This document shows, in pieces, positions 6,745 through 14,905 of a stretch of 18,501 bases of DNA; within the stretch, counting starts at the first letter, position 1, and every line of letters begins with the position of its first letter. The DNA is taken from positions 1 to 18,501 of the forward strand of contig JAFGIA010000361.1 in assembly GCA_016929795.1 (NCBI GenBank). Direction: 5' to 3'. Position numbers and translations under genes: made by a program. Under the pieces are notes generated by a model that was given only the letters and a program-made list of their open reading frames with translations, searched no databases and was not told where the DNA came from. Source of the DNA: Anaerolineae bacterium (GTDB lineage: Bacteria > Chloroflexota > Anaerolineae > JAAYZQ01).

Positions 6745-7807
6745 TGTCGTTCGTTCCTTTCGTGTCTCGCTCCGGAGCAGCGGTTCCTTCCTTGCCGCCG
6801 GCGGCTGCCCCGGTCATCGTGGCGGACCCCGGTGCTCCCGTGACCTGGTCTCGAGCCCCCCACGGGCGCACCACCTCGCGCCAGGCTTCGGCGGCCTTTT
6901 CCGCGTGCTCGGCAGCCTTGAGCCAGTTTCCGACGAGGCGATGGGTGTCAGAGATGGCCCACTGCACCTCGGCGATCAACACCTGGCTGCCGACGGCGGT
7001 GCGCAGCGCCAGCGATTGGCGGTAGGCCACCAACGCCTGTTCCAGCCGGCCCTGCTCCTTTTCCCACTGCCCGCGCGTGTACATGATGTACGACAGTCCG
7101 ATCTGGTCGTCGAGCTCGCGGGCGATCACCTCCGCATCGCGTAGATACTTGTCCGCCTGGCGCCAGTGGCCCTGGTGTACCAGCACCTCGGCGATGTTGT
7201 GCAGGCTGCGCCCTTCTTCCTGGTGCAGCCCCTCTTCGCGGCGGATGGTAAGGGAGGCCCGGTGGGCATCGAGGGCTTTGGCCGCGTCGCCCATGCGCAG
7301 GTAAGCCAGGCCCAGGTTGTTCAGCGCCCACGATTCGTACTCGCGTGACCCCAACCCCTGGCACAGGCGCAGGCTGTGCTCAAACGCCACCAGTGCCTCT
7401 TGCACCCGGCTCTGGCGCAGGTGGGCCCAGCCCATCAGGTCATAGATCGCGGCGCGGTTGCTGTCGTCGCCCAGCACGGAGGAGAGGACGAGTGCCTCCT
7501 GTTCGAGGATGAGCTGCTCTTGCCACTGCCCGCCATAGTGCAGCGACTCGGCCAGCCAGCGCAGGGCCTGGGCGCGCAGGTCCACCGGCAGGTCCTGGTC
7601 GAGGAGCTGCCGGAAGCCGCTCTCTGCCTGGCGCCAATTTTGCCTGGCCCAGGCGAGGCGCGCCGCGTAGTAGTGCAGCCACATCTGCGCGCCTGCGGTA
7701 AGCTCCTGGGATTGCTGGCGCATGCCGTCGAGCAGTTTGTCCACTTCCTCCAGGCGGCCCGCGGCCAAAAGCCGATCGAGTTTTTCGTGCAGCTCCTTTG
7801 TGCTCAC
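6737..7807 (-). CDS. Tetratricopeptide-repeat protein
   Basis: A 356-residue soluble helical-repeat protein. Consecutive TPR-like units run from about residue 40 to 305, for example ALNNLGLAYLRMGDAAKAL, SLHNIAEVLVHQGHWRQA and YTRGQWEKEQGRLEQAL. The start is a GTG at 7807 with GAGGAGG upstream (MSTKELHEKLDRLLAAGRLEE). There is no signal peptide or membrane segment. The last 30-35 residues are low-complexity Ala/Gly/Thr. Proteins of this type act as scaffolds or regulators; no enzyme domain is visible. It sits 24 bases downstream of the PccB-like gene and overlaps the cupin gene, so it belongs to the carboxyltransferase operon. A role in assembling or regulating the complex is only inferred from position. 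Confidence 0.85.
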   Translation of the reverse strand: MSTKELHEKLDRLLAAGRLEEVDKLLDGMRQQSQELTAGAQMWLHYYAARLAWARQNWRQAESGFRQLLDQDLPVDLRAQALRWLAESLHYGGQWQEQLILEQEALVLSSVLGDDSNRAAIYDLMGWAHLRQSRVQEALVAFEHSLRLCQGLGSREYESWALNNLGLAYLRMGDAAKALDAHRASLTIRREEGLHQEEGRSLHNIAEVLVHQGHWRQADKYLRDAEVIARELDDQIGLSYIMYTRGQWEKEQGRLEQALVAYRQSLALRTAVGSQVLIAEVQWAISDTHRLVGNWLKAAEHAEKAAEAWREVVRPWGARDQVTGAPGSATMTGAAAGGKEGTAAPERDTKGTNDNA

Positions 7808-7831
7808 AGACGCCTCCTCGTCAATGGACCT

Positions 7832-9382
7832 CTACAGCGGAATGTTGCCATGTTTCTTGGGCGGGTTGCTGTCGCGCTTGTTCTGCAGCATCTGCAGCGC
7901 CTCGATCAGGCGGGGGCGCGTTTCTCGGGGGACAATGACGTCGTCGATATAGCCCCGCCCGGCAGCGATGTAAGGGTTGGCGAATTTGTCGCGATATTCC
8001 TGCACCAGCCGCTCGCGCTCTGCCTCGGGGTCCTCGGCTGCGGCGATCTGTTTGCGAAAGATGATATTGACCGCGCCATCCGGGCCCATGACTGCGATCT
8101 CGGCTGTGGGCCAGGCATAGTTGATGTCGCCACGGATGTGCTTGGAGCTCATGACGTCGTAGGCGCCGCCGTACGCTTTGCGGGTAATGATCGTGATCTT
8201 GGGCACCGTCGCCTCACAGTAGGCGTAGAGCAGCTTGGCGCCGTTGCGGATGATGCCCCCATGCTCCTGGGCGATGCCGGGCAGGAACCCGGGCACGTCC
8301 TCAAAGGTGACGAGCGGGATGTTAAAGCAGTCGCAAAAGCGAACAAAGCGGGCGGCCTTGGTGCTCGAATCGATGTCGAGCACGCCCGCCAGCACCATCG
8401 GCTGCTGGGCCACGATGCCGACGGAAAAGCCACCGAGGCGGGCAAAGCCGATGACGATGTTCTGCGCCCAATGCTGCTGGACCTCGAAAAAATCGCCGTC
8501 GTCGACCACACGCCGGATGACGTCCTTGATATCGTACGGCTTGTTGGGGTGTTCCGGCACCAGGGTATCGAGTGCCTCGTCGGCGCGGTCAGCCGGGTCG
8601 TCGGTGGGCACAAAGGGCGGGTCCTCCATGTTGTTCTGCGGCAGATAGCTGAGGAGTTTACGAAGCTGGTAGAAGGCATCTTCCTCGTCTTCGGCGGCAA
8701 AGTGGGCCACGCCGCTTCTGGCGTTGTGAACCATCGCCCCGCCCAGCTCTTCGGAAGTGACTTCTTCACGGGTCACGGCCTTGATGACGTCGGGGCCGGT
8801 GATGTGCATAAAGCTGGTGTTCTTGACCATCAGGATAAAGTCGGTCATGGCGGGAGAATAGACGGCACCGCCGGCACATGGCCCCATGATGGCGCTGATC
8901 TGCGGCACGACGCCTGAGGCCAGGACGTTGCGCAAAAAGACATAGGCATAAGCGGCCAGGCTGACGACCCCTTCCTGGATGCGGGCCCCGCCTGAATCGT
9001 TCAACCCGATCACCGGCGCGCCGTTCTTGACGGCGAGATCCATGACTTTGACAATCTTTTCGGCGTGCACCTCGCCCAGGGAGCCGCCAAAGACGGTAAA
9101 GTCCTGGCTAAAGACGTACACCAGGCGGCCGTCGATCCGTCCCCAGCCGGTGACGACGCTGTCGCCCAGGTACTTTTGGTCCTCCATGCCAAACCCCACC
9201 GTGCGGTGGGTAACGAACTGATCCATCTCCCGGAACGAGCCGGGGTCGAGGAGGCGTGCGATGCGCTCCCGGGCAGTAAGCTTGCCCTTGGCGTGCTCGC
9301 GGTCGATCCGCGCCTGGCCTCCCCCTGCCGCGGCCTGCTCGCGCAGCGCACGGAGCTGCTCGATCTTGGGGTCAATGGTCAT
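7832..9382 (-). CDS. pccB: Acyl-CoA carboxyltransferase, PccB / methylmalonyl-CoA carboxyltransferase 12S type
   Basis: A 516-residue biotin-dependent carboxyltransferase that moves CO2 between carboxybiotin and propionyl-CoA/methylmalonyl-CoA. Both crotonase-like halves are present. The oxyanion-hole motifs are [12 protein letters not shown] (about 167-178) and [11 protein letters not shown] (401-411). The residue after AY in the second is Asp409, the position that in Streptomyces PccB (Asp422) favours propionyl-CoA over acetyl-CoA, where acetyl-CoA carboxylases have Ile. The ATG at 9382 follows a full AAGGAGGTG. It is 30 bases downstream of tpiA and heads the run of carboxyltransferase genes. 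With the 5S-type subunit and biotin carrier it matches the 12S of transcarboxylase. If a biotin carboxylase is encoded elsewhere it could equally be the beta subunit of propionyl-CoA carboxylase. The MmdA decarboxylase subunit is a third, related option. Confidence 0.93.
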   Translation of the reverse strand: MTIDPKIEQLRALREQAAAGGGQARIDREHAKGKLTARERIARLLDPGSFREMDQFVTHRTVGFGMEDQKYLGDSVVTGWGRIDGRLVYVFSQDFTVFGGSLGEVHAEKIVKVMDLAVKNGAPVIGLNDSGGARIQEGVVSLAAYAYVFLRNVLASGVVPQISAIMGPCAGGAVYSPAMTDFILMVKNTSFMHITGPDVIKAVTREEVTSEELGGAMVHNARSGVAHFAAEDEEDAFYQLRKLLSYLPQNNMEDPPFVPTDDPADRADEALDTLVPEHPNKPYDIKDVIRRVVDDGDFFEVQQHWAQNIVIGFARLGGFSVGIVAQQPMVLAGVLDIDSSTKAARFVRFCDCFNIPLVTFEDVPGFLPGIAQEHGGIIRNGAKLLYAYCEATVPKITIITRKAYGGAYDVMSSKHIRGDINYAWPTAEIAVMGPDGAVNIIFRKQIAAAEDPEAERERLVQEYRDKFANPYIAAGRGYIDDVIVPRETRPRLIEALQMLQNKRDSNPPKKHGNIPL

Positions 9383-9412
9383 GATCCACCTCCTTGTGAT
9401 GGCACGATGTGC

Positions 9413-10189
9413 TTACCCCCGCGCAGTCTCGGCGGCGATGCGTACCAGGTCGACGAAATCGGGCTTGAGGCTGGCACCACCGACCAGGGCTCCGTCAATG
9501 TCGGGATGGGCCATGAACTCAGCGATGTTGCCCGGCTTGACACTGCCGCCATACTGCACGCGGACCGCCTGGGCCACGTCGTCGTCTAGAAGGCGGGCGA
9601 TGGTACCACGGATGGAATGGGCAATGACGGCGCCGGCGCCTCCTGGAGTGGCTGCTTTGCCTGTGCCGATGGCCCACACTGGCTCGTAGGCGATCACGAG
9701 GCGCGTCACGTCGCGCGGCGACAGGCCGGCCAGGCAGTCGCCCACCTGCGCGCTGACGACCTGGTCGGTGCGCCCGGCGTCGTACTCGGCTTCCGTCTCA
9801 CCCACGCACACGATGGGCGTGATGCCGTGGGCCAGGGCTGCCTTCACCTTGCGGTTCACGCCCTCGTCGGTCTCGTCGAACAGGGCGCGCCGCTCCGAGT
9901 GGCCGAGGATGACATACTCGCACAGCTCCTGCACCATGAGCGGCGAGATCTCGCCGGTAAAGGCCCCCTCTTCCGCCCAGTGCATGTTCTGCGCGCCGAG
10001 GCCCACGTCGCTGCCGCCCCGCGGGCCCAGAAGCTGCCGGACGGGGGCCAGGGCTGTGAAGGGGGGGCAGAGGACGCGGTCGACGGTCGCGATCTCGCCC
10101 AGGCCAGGGAGGATGAGCCGGACAAAGTCGAGCGCTTCGGACATGGTCTTGAACATTTTCCAGTTGCCAGCCAGGATAGGTCGTCGCAT
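9413..10189 (-). CDS. tpiA: Triosephosphate isomerase
   Basis: A 258-residue glycolytic enzyme interconverting dihydroxyacetone phosphate and glyceraldehyde 3-phosphate. Catalytic residues are all visible: Asn9 and Lys11 (LAGNWKM), His97 (VILGHSERR) and Glu169 (VIAYEPVWAIGTG), together with the phosphate-binding end QYGGSVKPGN and GALVGGASL. I chose the ATG at 10189, with GAGGTGA upstream. A GTG three codons earlier overlaps that ribosome site and is less likely. It is not grouped with other glycolytic genes. It stands 39 bases after the VapC-like gene and 30 bases before the PccB-like gene, so it may be read with the carboxyltransferase operon. I see no convincing promoter immediately upstream. 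Confidence 0.96.
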   Translation of the reverse strand: MRRPILAGNWKMFKTMSEALDFVRLILPGLGEIATVDRVLCPPFTALAPVRQLLGPRGGSDVGLGAQNMHWAEEGAFTGEISPLMVQELCEYVILGHSERRALFDETDEGVNRKVKAALAHGITPIVCVGETEAEYDAGRTDQVVSAQVGDCLAGLSPRDVTRLVIAYEPVWAIGTGKAATPGGAGAVIAHSIRGTIARLLDDDVAQAVRVQYGGSVKPGNIAEFMAHPDIDGALVGGASLKPDFVDLVRIAAETARG

Positions 10190-10228
10190 TTTTCTCACCT
10201 CGTAAGGGTCGTGCTTTTGAGCCGGGAT

Positions 10229-10615
10229 TCAGGGATAGGGCAACAACTGTAATCCGTCGATAAAACGGTAATCTCTTTGATTCTTTGTGACAAACTCACA
10301 GCTCAGTGTCAAAACGGTTGCAGCAATCAAAGCGTCAGGGATGGCCAGACTGTGACTCAAGCGATACTCGCGCAACAGGTCAACAGCAACCTGGCATGTT
10401 TGGTCATCGAGGGCAATGATCTGAAAGCGCTGCAGAAATCGTTCAGTGTCTCGCAATTCAACCTTGTTACGACAGCCTGCAAAGAGCTCCATCTGCGTAA
10501 TCACGCTAGTCGCCAACGCCGACCTTTGCTCGATCTGCTGAAGGCAATCAATGGCCTCGCGAACCTGGCGAGCCGCATCGATCAGGATATCGGTATCGAC
10601 GACCGTCAGACTCAT
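10229..10615 (-). CDS. vapC: VapC-family PIN-domain ribonuclease toxin
   Basis: A 128-residue PIN domain, the toxin of a type II toxin-antitoxin pair. The acidic active-site set is present: Asp7 in VVDTDILID, Glu43 in TQMELFAG, Asp94 in AIPDALIAAT and the C-terminal TKNQRDYRFI region (about 110-119). VapC toxins cleave tRNA or rRNA, but the target cannot be read here. The ATG at 10615 overlaps the antitoxin stop (ATGA), with GGGAG about 9 bases upstream. A longer frame from 10630 adds only five residues inside the antitoxin gene. Length agrees with the family (about 130). Confidence 0.92.
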   Translation of the reverse strand: MSLTVVDTDILIDAARQVREAIDCLQQIEQRSALATSVITQMELFAGCRNKVELRDTERFLQRFQIIALDDQTCQVAVDLLREYRLSHSLAIPDALIAATVLTLSCEFVTKNQRDYRFIDGLQLLPYP

Positions 10616-10851
10616 GCTGTGCGCTCCCACTCGCGACGCCGCAGTTCACGTACCCAGGTGCTGCTCTCCTGCAGATCATCTCGATCGCGCCACATGCCGA
10701 TAAAGGGCTCGTCCATCAGCTTCCGCCTGCTCTTGGAAGCGTCTGGCATGGTTCGATAGCGTGTCTTTAAGAATGCGATAAAGTCGATCACTTGCCTCTG
10801 TGCTTCTGCTGGCAAGGAATCAATATCTTGAAGGATCCTCGAACCTTCCAT
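10612..10851 (-). CDS. Antitoxin of the VapBC-type pair (DUF2281-like)
   Basis: A 79-residue protein directly upstream of, and overlapping, the PIN toxin gene. The N-terminus (ILQDIDSLPAEAQRQVIDFIAFLKTRY) resembles the short DUF2281-type segment found in many antitoxins. The C-terminus (PFIGMWRDRDDLQESSTWVREL) has the pattern usually bound by PIN toxins. I chose the ATG at 10851, five bases after GGAGG. A longer frame to 11055 has an unconvincing hydrophobic N-terminus and would start upstream of the promoter. I do not see a full AbrB or ribbon-helix-helix DNA-binding domain, so autoregulation is uncertain. Confidence 0.85.
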   Translation of the reverse strand: MEGSRILQDIDSLPAEAQRQVIDFIAFLKTRYRTMPDASKSRRKLMDEPFIGMWRDRDDLQESSTWVRELRRREWERTA

Positions 10852-10876
10852 TCCAACCTCCGTCCTATTCTTAACC

Positions 10877-10906
10877 ATTATACACAAAGATCCACCTTGT
10901 CTGCAA
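10877..10906 (-). promoter_or_regulatory. Probable promoter of the toxin-antitoxin operon
   Basis: On the minus strand there is a perfect TATAAT (10877-10882) with a weak TTGCAG -35 (10901-10906) at 18 bases. Transcription would start near 10870, about 20 bases before the antitoxin ATG. The 209 bases between the glycosyltransferase and the antitoxin hold this site; I see no gene in 10907-11060, although an open frame with a hydrophobic stretch runs through it. Confidence 0.55.
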
Positions 10907-11060
10907 GTTTGGCTGGCAACTGCAATGGCTGACGGGCTGCCTAGCGGATGTAGGTTTCGAAGAAGCAGTGTTATCAGTCGATTGGAGGTGAGAAAAATGC
11001 CGAGGCAGAAGGGTAAAAGCAGTGCTGGGGTGATGATCAACACCAGGCTCGGCATGGTAC

Positions 11061-12068
11061 TTACCCTTGTTCCATGGGCGTGAGCAGCGACTCGACGTAC
11101 TCGTCAGACACGCGGCGCGTGGACTGAATGGCGCGGCGGGCATCCTTCATGCGCGGCCAGCCGCGCAGGCCGGCGAGCTGACCGCGGAGGCGGGCGCGGG
11201 CGGCGGCGCCGCGCCAGGCGCGCAGGGCGTCGCGGGCGATGGCCCACTGGGCGCGGAGGATGAGGGGGCGGTATTTTTTCAGGAGCGCGTCGGGATAGTT
11301 TTTGGCCACCACCCACAGCGTGTTGCGGCCGGTGTAGTAGCTGGCGATCGGGCCGCCGCCCGTGGCGCTGAGCTTGTGATAGACGATGGCGTGGGGCGTG
11401 TACCAGGCACGCCAGCCGGCGAGCTGGGCGCGCCAGTTGAGGTCGACGTCCTCGCAGTACATAAAGAAGGACTCGTCAAAGGCGCCGATCTGGTCGAGCA
11501 TGGCGCGGCGGTAGGCGACGGCGCCGCCGCAGCCGCCAAAGACCCAGCCGGCTGTGTCGAACTGGCCCTTGTCGCGCTGCCACACGCCGCGGTTGAAGGG
11601 GAGGCCGTCGACGCGGTAGCCGTCGCCGGCAGAGTGGAGGACGTCGCGCCGGTCAAAGAGGAGCATTTTGGCGGCGGCGATGCCGGCCTCGGGCTGGGCG
11701 CGCAGGGCGTCGACCAGGGCGGCGACAAAGCCAGGATCGGCCTCGGTGTCGTTGTTGAGCGAGATGAGAACGTCGCCGCGGGCGGCGCGAAAGCCGGCGT
11801 TGTTGGCGCCGGTCAGGCCCAGGTTGCTGCCCATCTCGAGGAGGCGCACCTCGGGGTAACGCTCGCCGACCAGATCCTGGGTGCCGTCGGTGGAGCCGTT
11901 GTCGACGAGGAGGACCTCGACGTCGGGGTAGACCTGGGCGCGTAGCGCGTCGAGGCAGACGGGCAGGTGGTGGGCGCCGTTGTAGGTGGGGATGACGATG
12001 GAGGCGAGGGGGAGGGGAGAAGTGGGAAAGTGGGAAAGTGGGGAATCGGGTACCAGGGGGAGAGGCAT
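11061..12068 (-). CDS. Family 2 glycosyltransferase
   Basis: A 335-residue GT-A enzyme transferring a sugar from a nucleotide donor, probably to a cell-surface glycan or rhamnose-containing polymer. The fold opens with ASIVIPTYNGAHHLPVCLDAL and VEVLLVDNGSTDGTQDLV, has the donor/metal motif SLNNDTEADP (the DxD-type site), and the acceptor-side FFMYCEDVDLNWRAQLAG, typical of WbbL/rhamnosyltransferase-like GT2. No membrane segment is obvious. The ATG at 12068 is the first plausible start, four bases after the RmlD stop. Its ribosome site is weak, so coupling to the upstream gene is likely. The first 20 or so residues are a Pro/Ser/Leu stretch encoded by tandem AAGTGGGA-type repeats on the other strand, and are not part of the fold. 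The pairing with RmlD suggests use of dTDP-rhamnose; that is inference. Confidence 0.9.
   Translation of the reverse strand: MPLPLVPDSPLSHFPTSPLPLASIVIPTYNGAHHLPVCLDALRAQVYPDVEVLLVDNGSTDGTQDLVGERYPEVRLLEMGSNLGLTGANNAGFRAARGDVLISLNNDTEADPGFVAALVDALRAQPEAGIAAAKMLLFDRRDVLHSAGDGYRVDGLPFNRGVWQRDKGQFDTAGWVFGGCGGAVAYRRAMLDQIGAFDESFFMYCEDVDLNWRAQLAGWRAWYTPHAIVYHKLSATGGGPIASYYTGRNTLWVVAKNYPDALLKKYRPLILRAQWAIARDALRAWRGAAARARLRGQLAGLRGWPRMKDARRAIQSTRRVSDEYVESLLTPMEQG
12020..12043. repeat. Three tandem 8-bp AAGTGGGA units inside a coding start
   Basis: The plus strand reads AAGTGGGA twice and AAGTGGGG once, in a purine-rich tract (12001-12060). It encodes the Pro/Ser-rich N-terminus of the glycosyltransferase. 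A similar unit, AAGGTGGG, is repeated in the palindrome at 2051-2066. Confidence 0.8.
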
Positions 12069-12072
12069 GGGG

Positions 12073-12906
12073 TCAGTCGCCAGAGAAGTAGGCCCGGAGG
12101 GCGTCTGGCCAGGGGCGGAGGGTGATGCCCAGGGCAGCAGCGGCAAAGTTGACCATGGGAGCGTAGAGAGGGGGTGGAGCAGGGCGGGGCCACTGGTCGG
12201 TGGTGATGCGCTCGATGGGGACATGGCCGCGGCCGGCGAGGCGGAGGATCTCTTGAGCCCAGTCGTAGCGCGAGCAGAATCCGGCGTTGGTCAAGTGGTA
12301 AACGCCATAGTGGCGCGTCTCGACGAGCTGGCCGATGGCGGCGGCCAGGTCGGGTGCGTAGGTGGGCGCGCTGATCTCGTCGATGACGACGCGCAAGGCG
12401 CCGTGCCTGTCGGCAGCGGCGATGATTTTTGTGACAAAGTTGCTGCCCCCGCGCGCATAGAGCCAGGAGGTGCGGACGATATAGTAGTTGGGGAGCAGGT
12501 TGCGGACATAGAACTCGGCCCCGGCCTTGGAGCGCGCATAGACGCTCAGGGGAGAGGGAGTATCCCACTCGTAGTAGGGGCGGCCGAGGCGGCCGTCGAA
12601 CACTTCGTTGGTGCTGATGTGCACCAGGTCGGCGCCGGCTCGTGCGGAGGCGAGAACGACGTTGTGCGTGCCCAAAGTATTGACGCGGAAGGCGAGGTCG
12701 GGGTTTTGCTGGCAGCCGTCGACGTCGGTCATGGCCGCAGGGTGGATGACGAGGTCGGGCTGCCAGTGGACGATGGCGTCTGCGGTGGCACGGGGATCGG
12801 TGATGTCGTGCTCGGGCAAGTCGATGCCGAGGATGTCATGGCCGGCGAAGGTGTGCTGAAGTGCCTGGCCGAGCTGGCCTTTGTGGCCGGTGATTACGAT
12901 GCGCAT
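12073..12906 (-). CDS. rfbD: RmlD-like dTDP-4-dehydrorhamnose reductase (SDR family)
   Basis: A 277-residue extended short-chain dehydrogenase. The NAD(P)-binding glycine motif is GHKGQLG (7-13), followed by HPAAMTDVDGCQQNP, the STNEVFDG motif (usual form STDYVFDG) and the catalytic YARSK (Tyr123, Lys127). The family makes dTDP-L-rhamnose, the last step of the RmlABCD pathway; RmlA, B and C are not in the window. The ATG at 12906 has AAGGAGA upstream. It lies 73 bases after the propeller-protein gene and four bases before the glycosyltransferase, so it probably supplies that enzyme. A reductase acting on a different dTDP-sugar cannot be excluded. Confidence 0.9.
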   Translation of the reverse strand: MRIVITGHKGQLGQALQHTFAGHDILGIDLPEHDITDPRATADAIVHWQPDLVIHPAAMTDVDGCQQNPDLAFRVNTLGTHNVVLASARAGADLVHISTNEVFDGRLGRPYYEWDTPSPLSVYARSKAGAEFYVRNLLPNYYIVRTSWLYARGGSNFVTKIIAAADRHGALRVVIDEISAPTYAPDLAAAIGQLVETRHYGVYHLTNAGFCSRYDWAQEILRLAGRGHVPIERITTDQWPRPAPPPLYAPMVNFAAAALGITLRPWPDALRAYFSGD

Positions 12907-12979
12907 AGCCGGTGTCTCCTTGAATGGTCACGGCTGAGGCCGTTGCTGGGTACGAGGGGGCGCAGGATGAGGGTTGGGG

Positions 12980-14905
12980 TCAGGGGATCCATGCCAGGCG
13001 TTCGGCGGTGGGGTCGGGGTAATTGTCGCCGGTGGCGATCAGTTTTTGCTCGCGCCCCGATTTGAGGTCGAGGATATAGATCGCCCACACACCACCGCGG
13101 TTGGAGAGAAAGGCGATCTGGCGGCCGTTGGGCGACCACACTGGGCCGAGATCGTCGGCCGTGTGGTCTGTGAGGCGGCGTTCCTGGCCGGTGGCAATGT
13201 CGATGACGAATAGCTCCCAGTTGCCCGTGCGCGTGGAGACAAAGGCCACCTGGCTGCCGTCTGGCGACCAGGCAGGGGCCGTGTCGCTGGCGTGGGTCGT
13301 AAGCCGGGCCGGGCTGAATCCGCCGGGCTGGATGAGCCAGATGCCACAGTTGTCGCCACGCTCATCGCAGCCGTGATAGGCAATCTGGCTGCCTGCCGGC
13401 GACCAGGCGGGCAAGCGCCCAAAGCCCCACTCCTGCCCCTCGCCCCGCACTTGGCCGGGAGAGATGACATAGAGGCGCCATTTGCGATCGCCGTGTTTGT
13501 TCGAGGCAAAGACGATCTGGCCGCCATCGGGCGACCAGGCAGGCGCCGAGTCCTCGGCATGCGTGGTCATCTCGCCTGTTTGAGTGCCGCCCAGATCGTA
13601 AATGCTGAGCCCCAGGTGCTGCGGATCGAGACTGCGAACGGCAAGGCGGCTGCCAGAAGGGCCAAAAGCGGGCTGGTGTGCATTGGACACGAGGAGCCGC
13701 GCGTCTCGCTGGGCCAGATCGACGAGGTAGATATCCTCCTGCTGGCGAACGGCGTCAAAGCTGGGAAAGGCGATGCGACCCTGTGCGTCGACGGCCATCT
13801 GTGGGCTGGGGGTTGCCTGGCTCGCGGGCGTCGCTTCGCCTGCGGCGGTGCCGCTGCCTGGCAACAGGGCGTCACTGGTAGCCGTCGGGCGCGGCGCGGT
13901 CGCGCGCGTGGCTGTCGGCTGCCTGGTGGCCGTCGCCGGCAGGCGAGCGGCCTGGCAGCGGATGCGTGCCTCGTCGCGTTGGTCGACTGTGTCTTCGCGG
14001 GGCAGCACCTCGACGGCGGCGGCATACTGGTCTGCCGCCTGGCACCACTCATCCTGGGCGATGCGCGCCTCGGCGTTATAGACGTAGGCGGCGTGCAGCC
14101 GCGCCTGGACATCTTTGTAATCGGGGGCCAGGGCGTATAGTCCTTTGAGTGCCTGTATGGTGGCTGGCCAGTCGCGGTCCCAGTAGTTGAGCGCGGCGGT
14201 GTAGAGGCGAATCAGGTTGATCTGGTCCTGGGCATCCTTGTCTTCGGGTTTGAGGGAGAGGATGGTCTCGAAATGAGCGGTGGCATCGTCGAGGTTGTCC
14301 CCGGCGACGGCGTCGAGGCCAAGGCGGTGGTGGGCCGTGGTGAGCATGATGGTGACGTTCTCAACCTGGAAGGCTGGATCGATGCCACGCAGCTCGTCGA
14401 GGATGGCGACTGCCTGGCGCAGGTTGCCAGATTCGTACTCGGCGACGGCTTGCTGGTAGAGGAGGCGTGCTGCTTCCTGGCGCGTCTCTGAGGTAGGCTG
14501 AACCAGGGCGCGCGCCTTTTCCTTGGCCTCGCGCAGGTAGAGGCGGGCGTCTTGCAGGCTCGAGTCGTGGCGCAGGGCAAGCTCGAACTCGCCGATGGCC
14601 AGCTCATAGTTTTCCGCCTGGAGGTGCTCCAGCCCGAGAAGGTAGTGCTCCTGGGCGATGCGCCCGCTTTCCTGTGCGCGCTCCTTCAGGCCGTCGTACA
14701 CGCCCATGATGCCCAGCGCGACAATGTAGGCGAGCAGAAGGACGACGATGAGCGCGACCACGAGGGTCCACAGCCAGGTGTGGCGCGGCTGGCCGGTGGC
14801 AAGGGGTGCGCGCTCCAAGCCTTCGAGGGGCGGAAGCCTGGCGGGGACCGGAACCTGCTTCGCCTCGGGGCGCTTTGATCGGAACAAGGCCTGAAGACCG
14901 CTCAT
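12980..14905 (-). CDS. Membrane-anchored TPR protein with C-terminal TolB/PD40-type beta-propeller
   Basis: A 641-residue protein in four parts. There is a short cytoplasmic basic/Pro-rich tail (1-43), one membrane helix (about 44-68, WLWTLVVALIVVLLLAYIVALG), TPR-like repeats (about 84-310, e.g. YLLGLEHLQAENYELAIGEF), and a Pro/Thr/Ala linker (about 320-370). The last 260 residues repeat the PD40/WD40-like motif APAWSPDGxQIxF at least five times, with Thr-His-Ala-(Glu/Ser)-Asp between blades. The propeller is most likely extracytoplasmic, as in TolB-like domains; it could bind a glycan or protein. It has no kinase or peptidase domain. The ATG at 14905 overlaps the stop of the upstream exported protein (ATGA), so the two are translationally coupled and may form a pair. 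Confidence 0.88.
   Translation of the reverse strand: MSGLQALFRSKRPEAKQVPVPARLPPLEGLERAPLATGQPRHTWLWTLVVALIVVLLLAYIVALGIMGVYDGLKERAQESGRIAQEHYLLGLEHLQAENYELAIGEFELALRHDSSLQDARLYLREAKEKARALVQPTSETRQEAARLLYQQAVAEYESGNLRQAVAILDELRGIDPAFQVENVTIMLTTAHHRLGLDAVAGDNLDDATAHFETILSLKPEDKDAQDQINLIRLYTAALNYWDRDWPATIQALKGLYALAPDYKDVQARLHAAYVYNAEARIAQDEWCQAADQYAAAVEVLPREDTVDQRDEARIRCQAARLPATATRQPTATRATAPRPTATSDALLPGSGTAAGEATPASQATPSPQMAVDAQGRIAFPSFDAVRQQEDIYLVDLAQRDARLLVSNAHQPAFGPSGSRLAVRSLDPQHLGLSIYDLGGTQTGEMTTHAEDSAPAWSPDGGQIVFASNKHGDRKWRLYVISPGQVRGEGQEWGFGRLPAWSPAGSQIAYHGCDERGDNCGIWLIQPGGFSPARLTTHASDTAPAWSPDGSQVAFVSTRTGNWELFVIDIATGQERRLTDHTADDLGPVWSPNGRQIAFLSNRGGVWAIYILDLKSGREQKLIATGDNYPDPTAERLAWIP

Noticed and set aside
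7376..8917. 513-residue plus-strand open frame
   Set aside because: It spans the antisense of both the TPR and PccB-like genes and crosses their boundary, with no recognisable domain.
10852..11055. Long version of the antitoxin starting at 11055 with a hydrophobic N-terminus
   Set aside because: It would start upstream of the TATAAT at 10877-10882, and the ATG at 10851 has a better ribosome site and gives a normal antitoxin length.
12069..12224. Glycosyltransferase start at 12224
   Set aside because: This part overlaps the conserved C-terminus of the RmlD-like gene and encodes Pro/Ser-rich shadow sequence.
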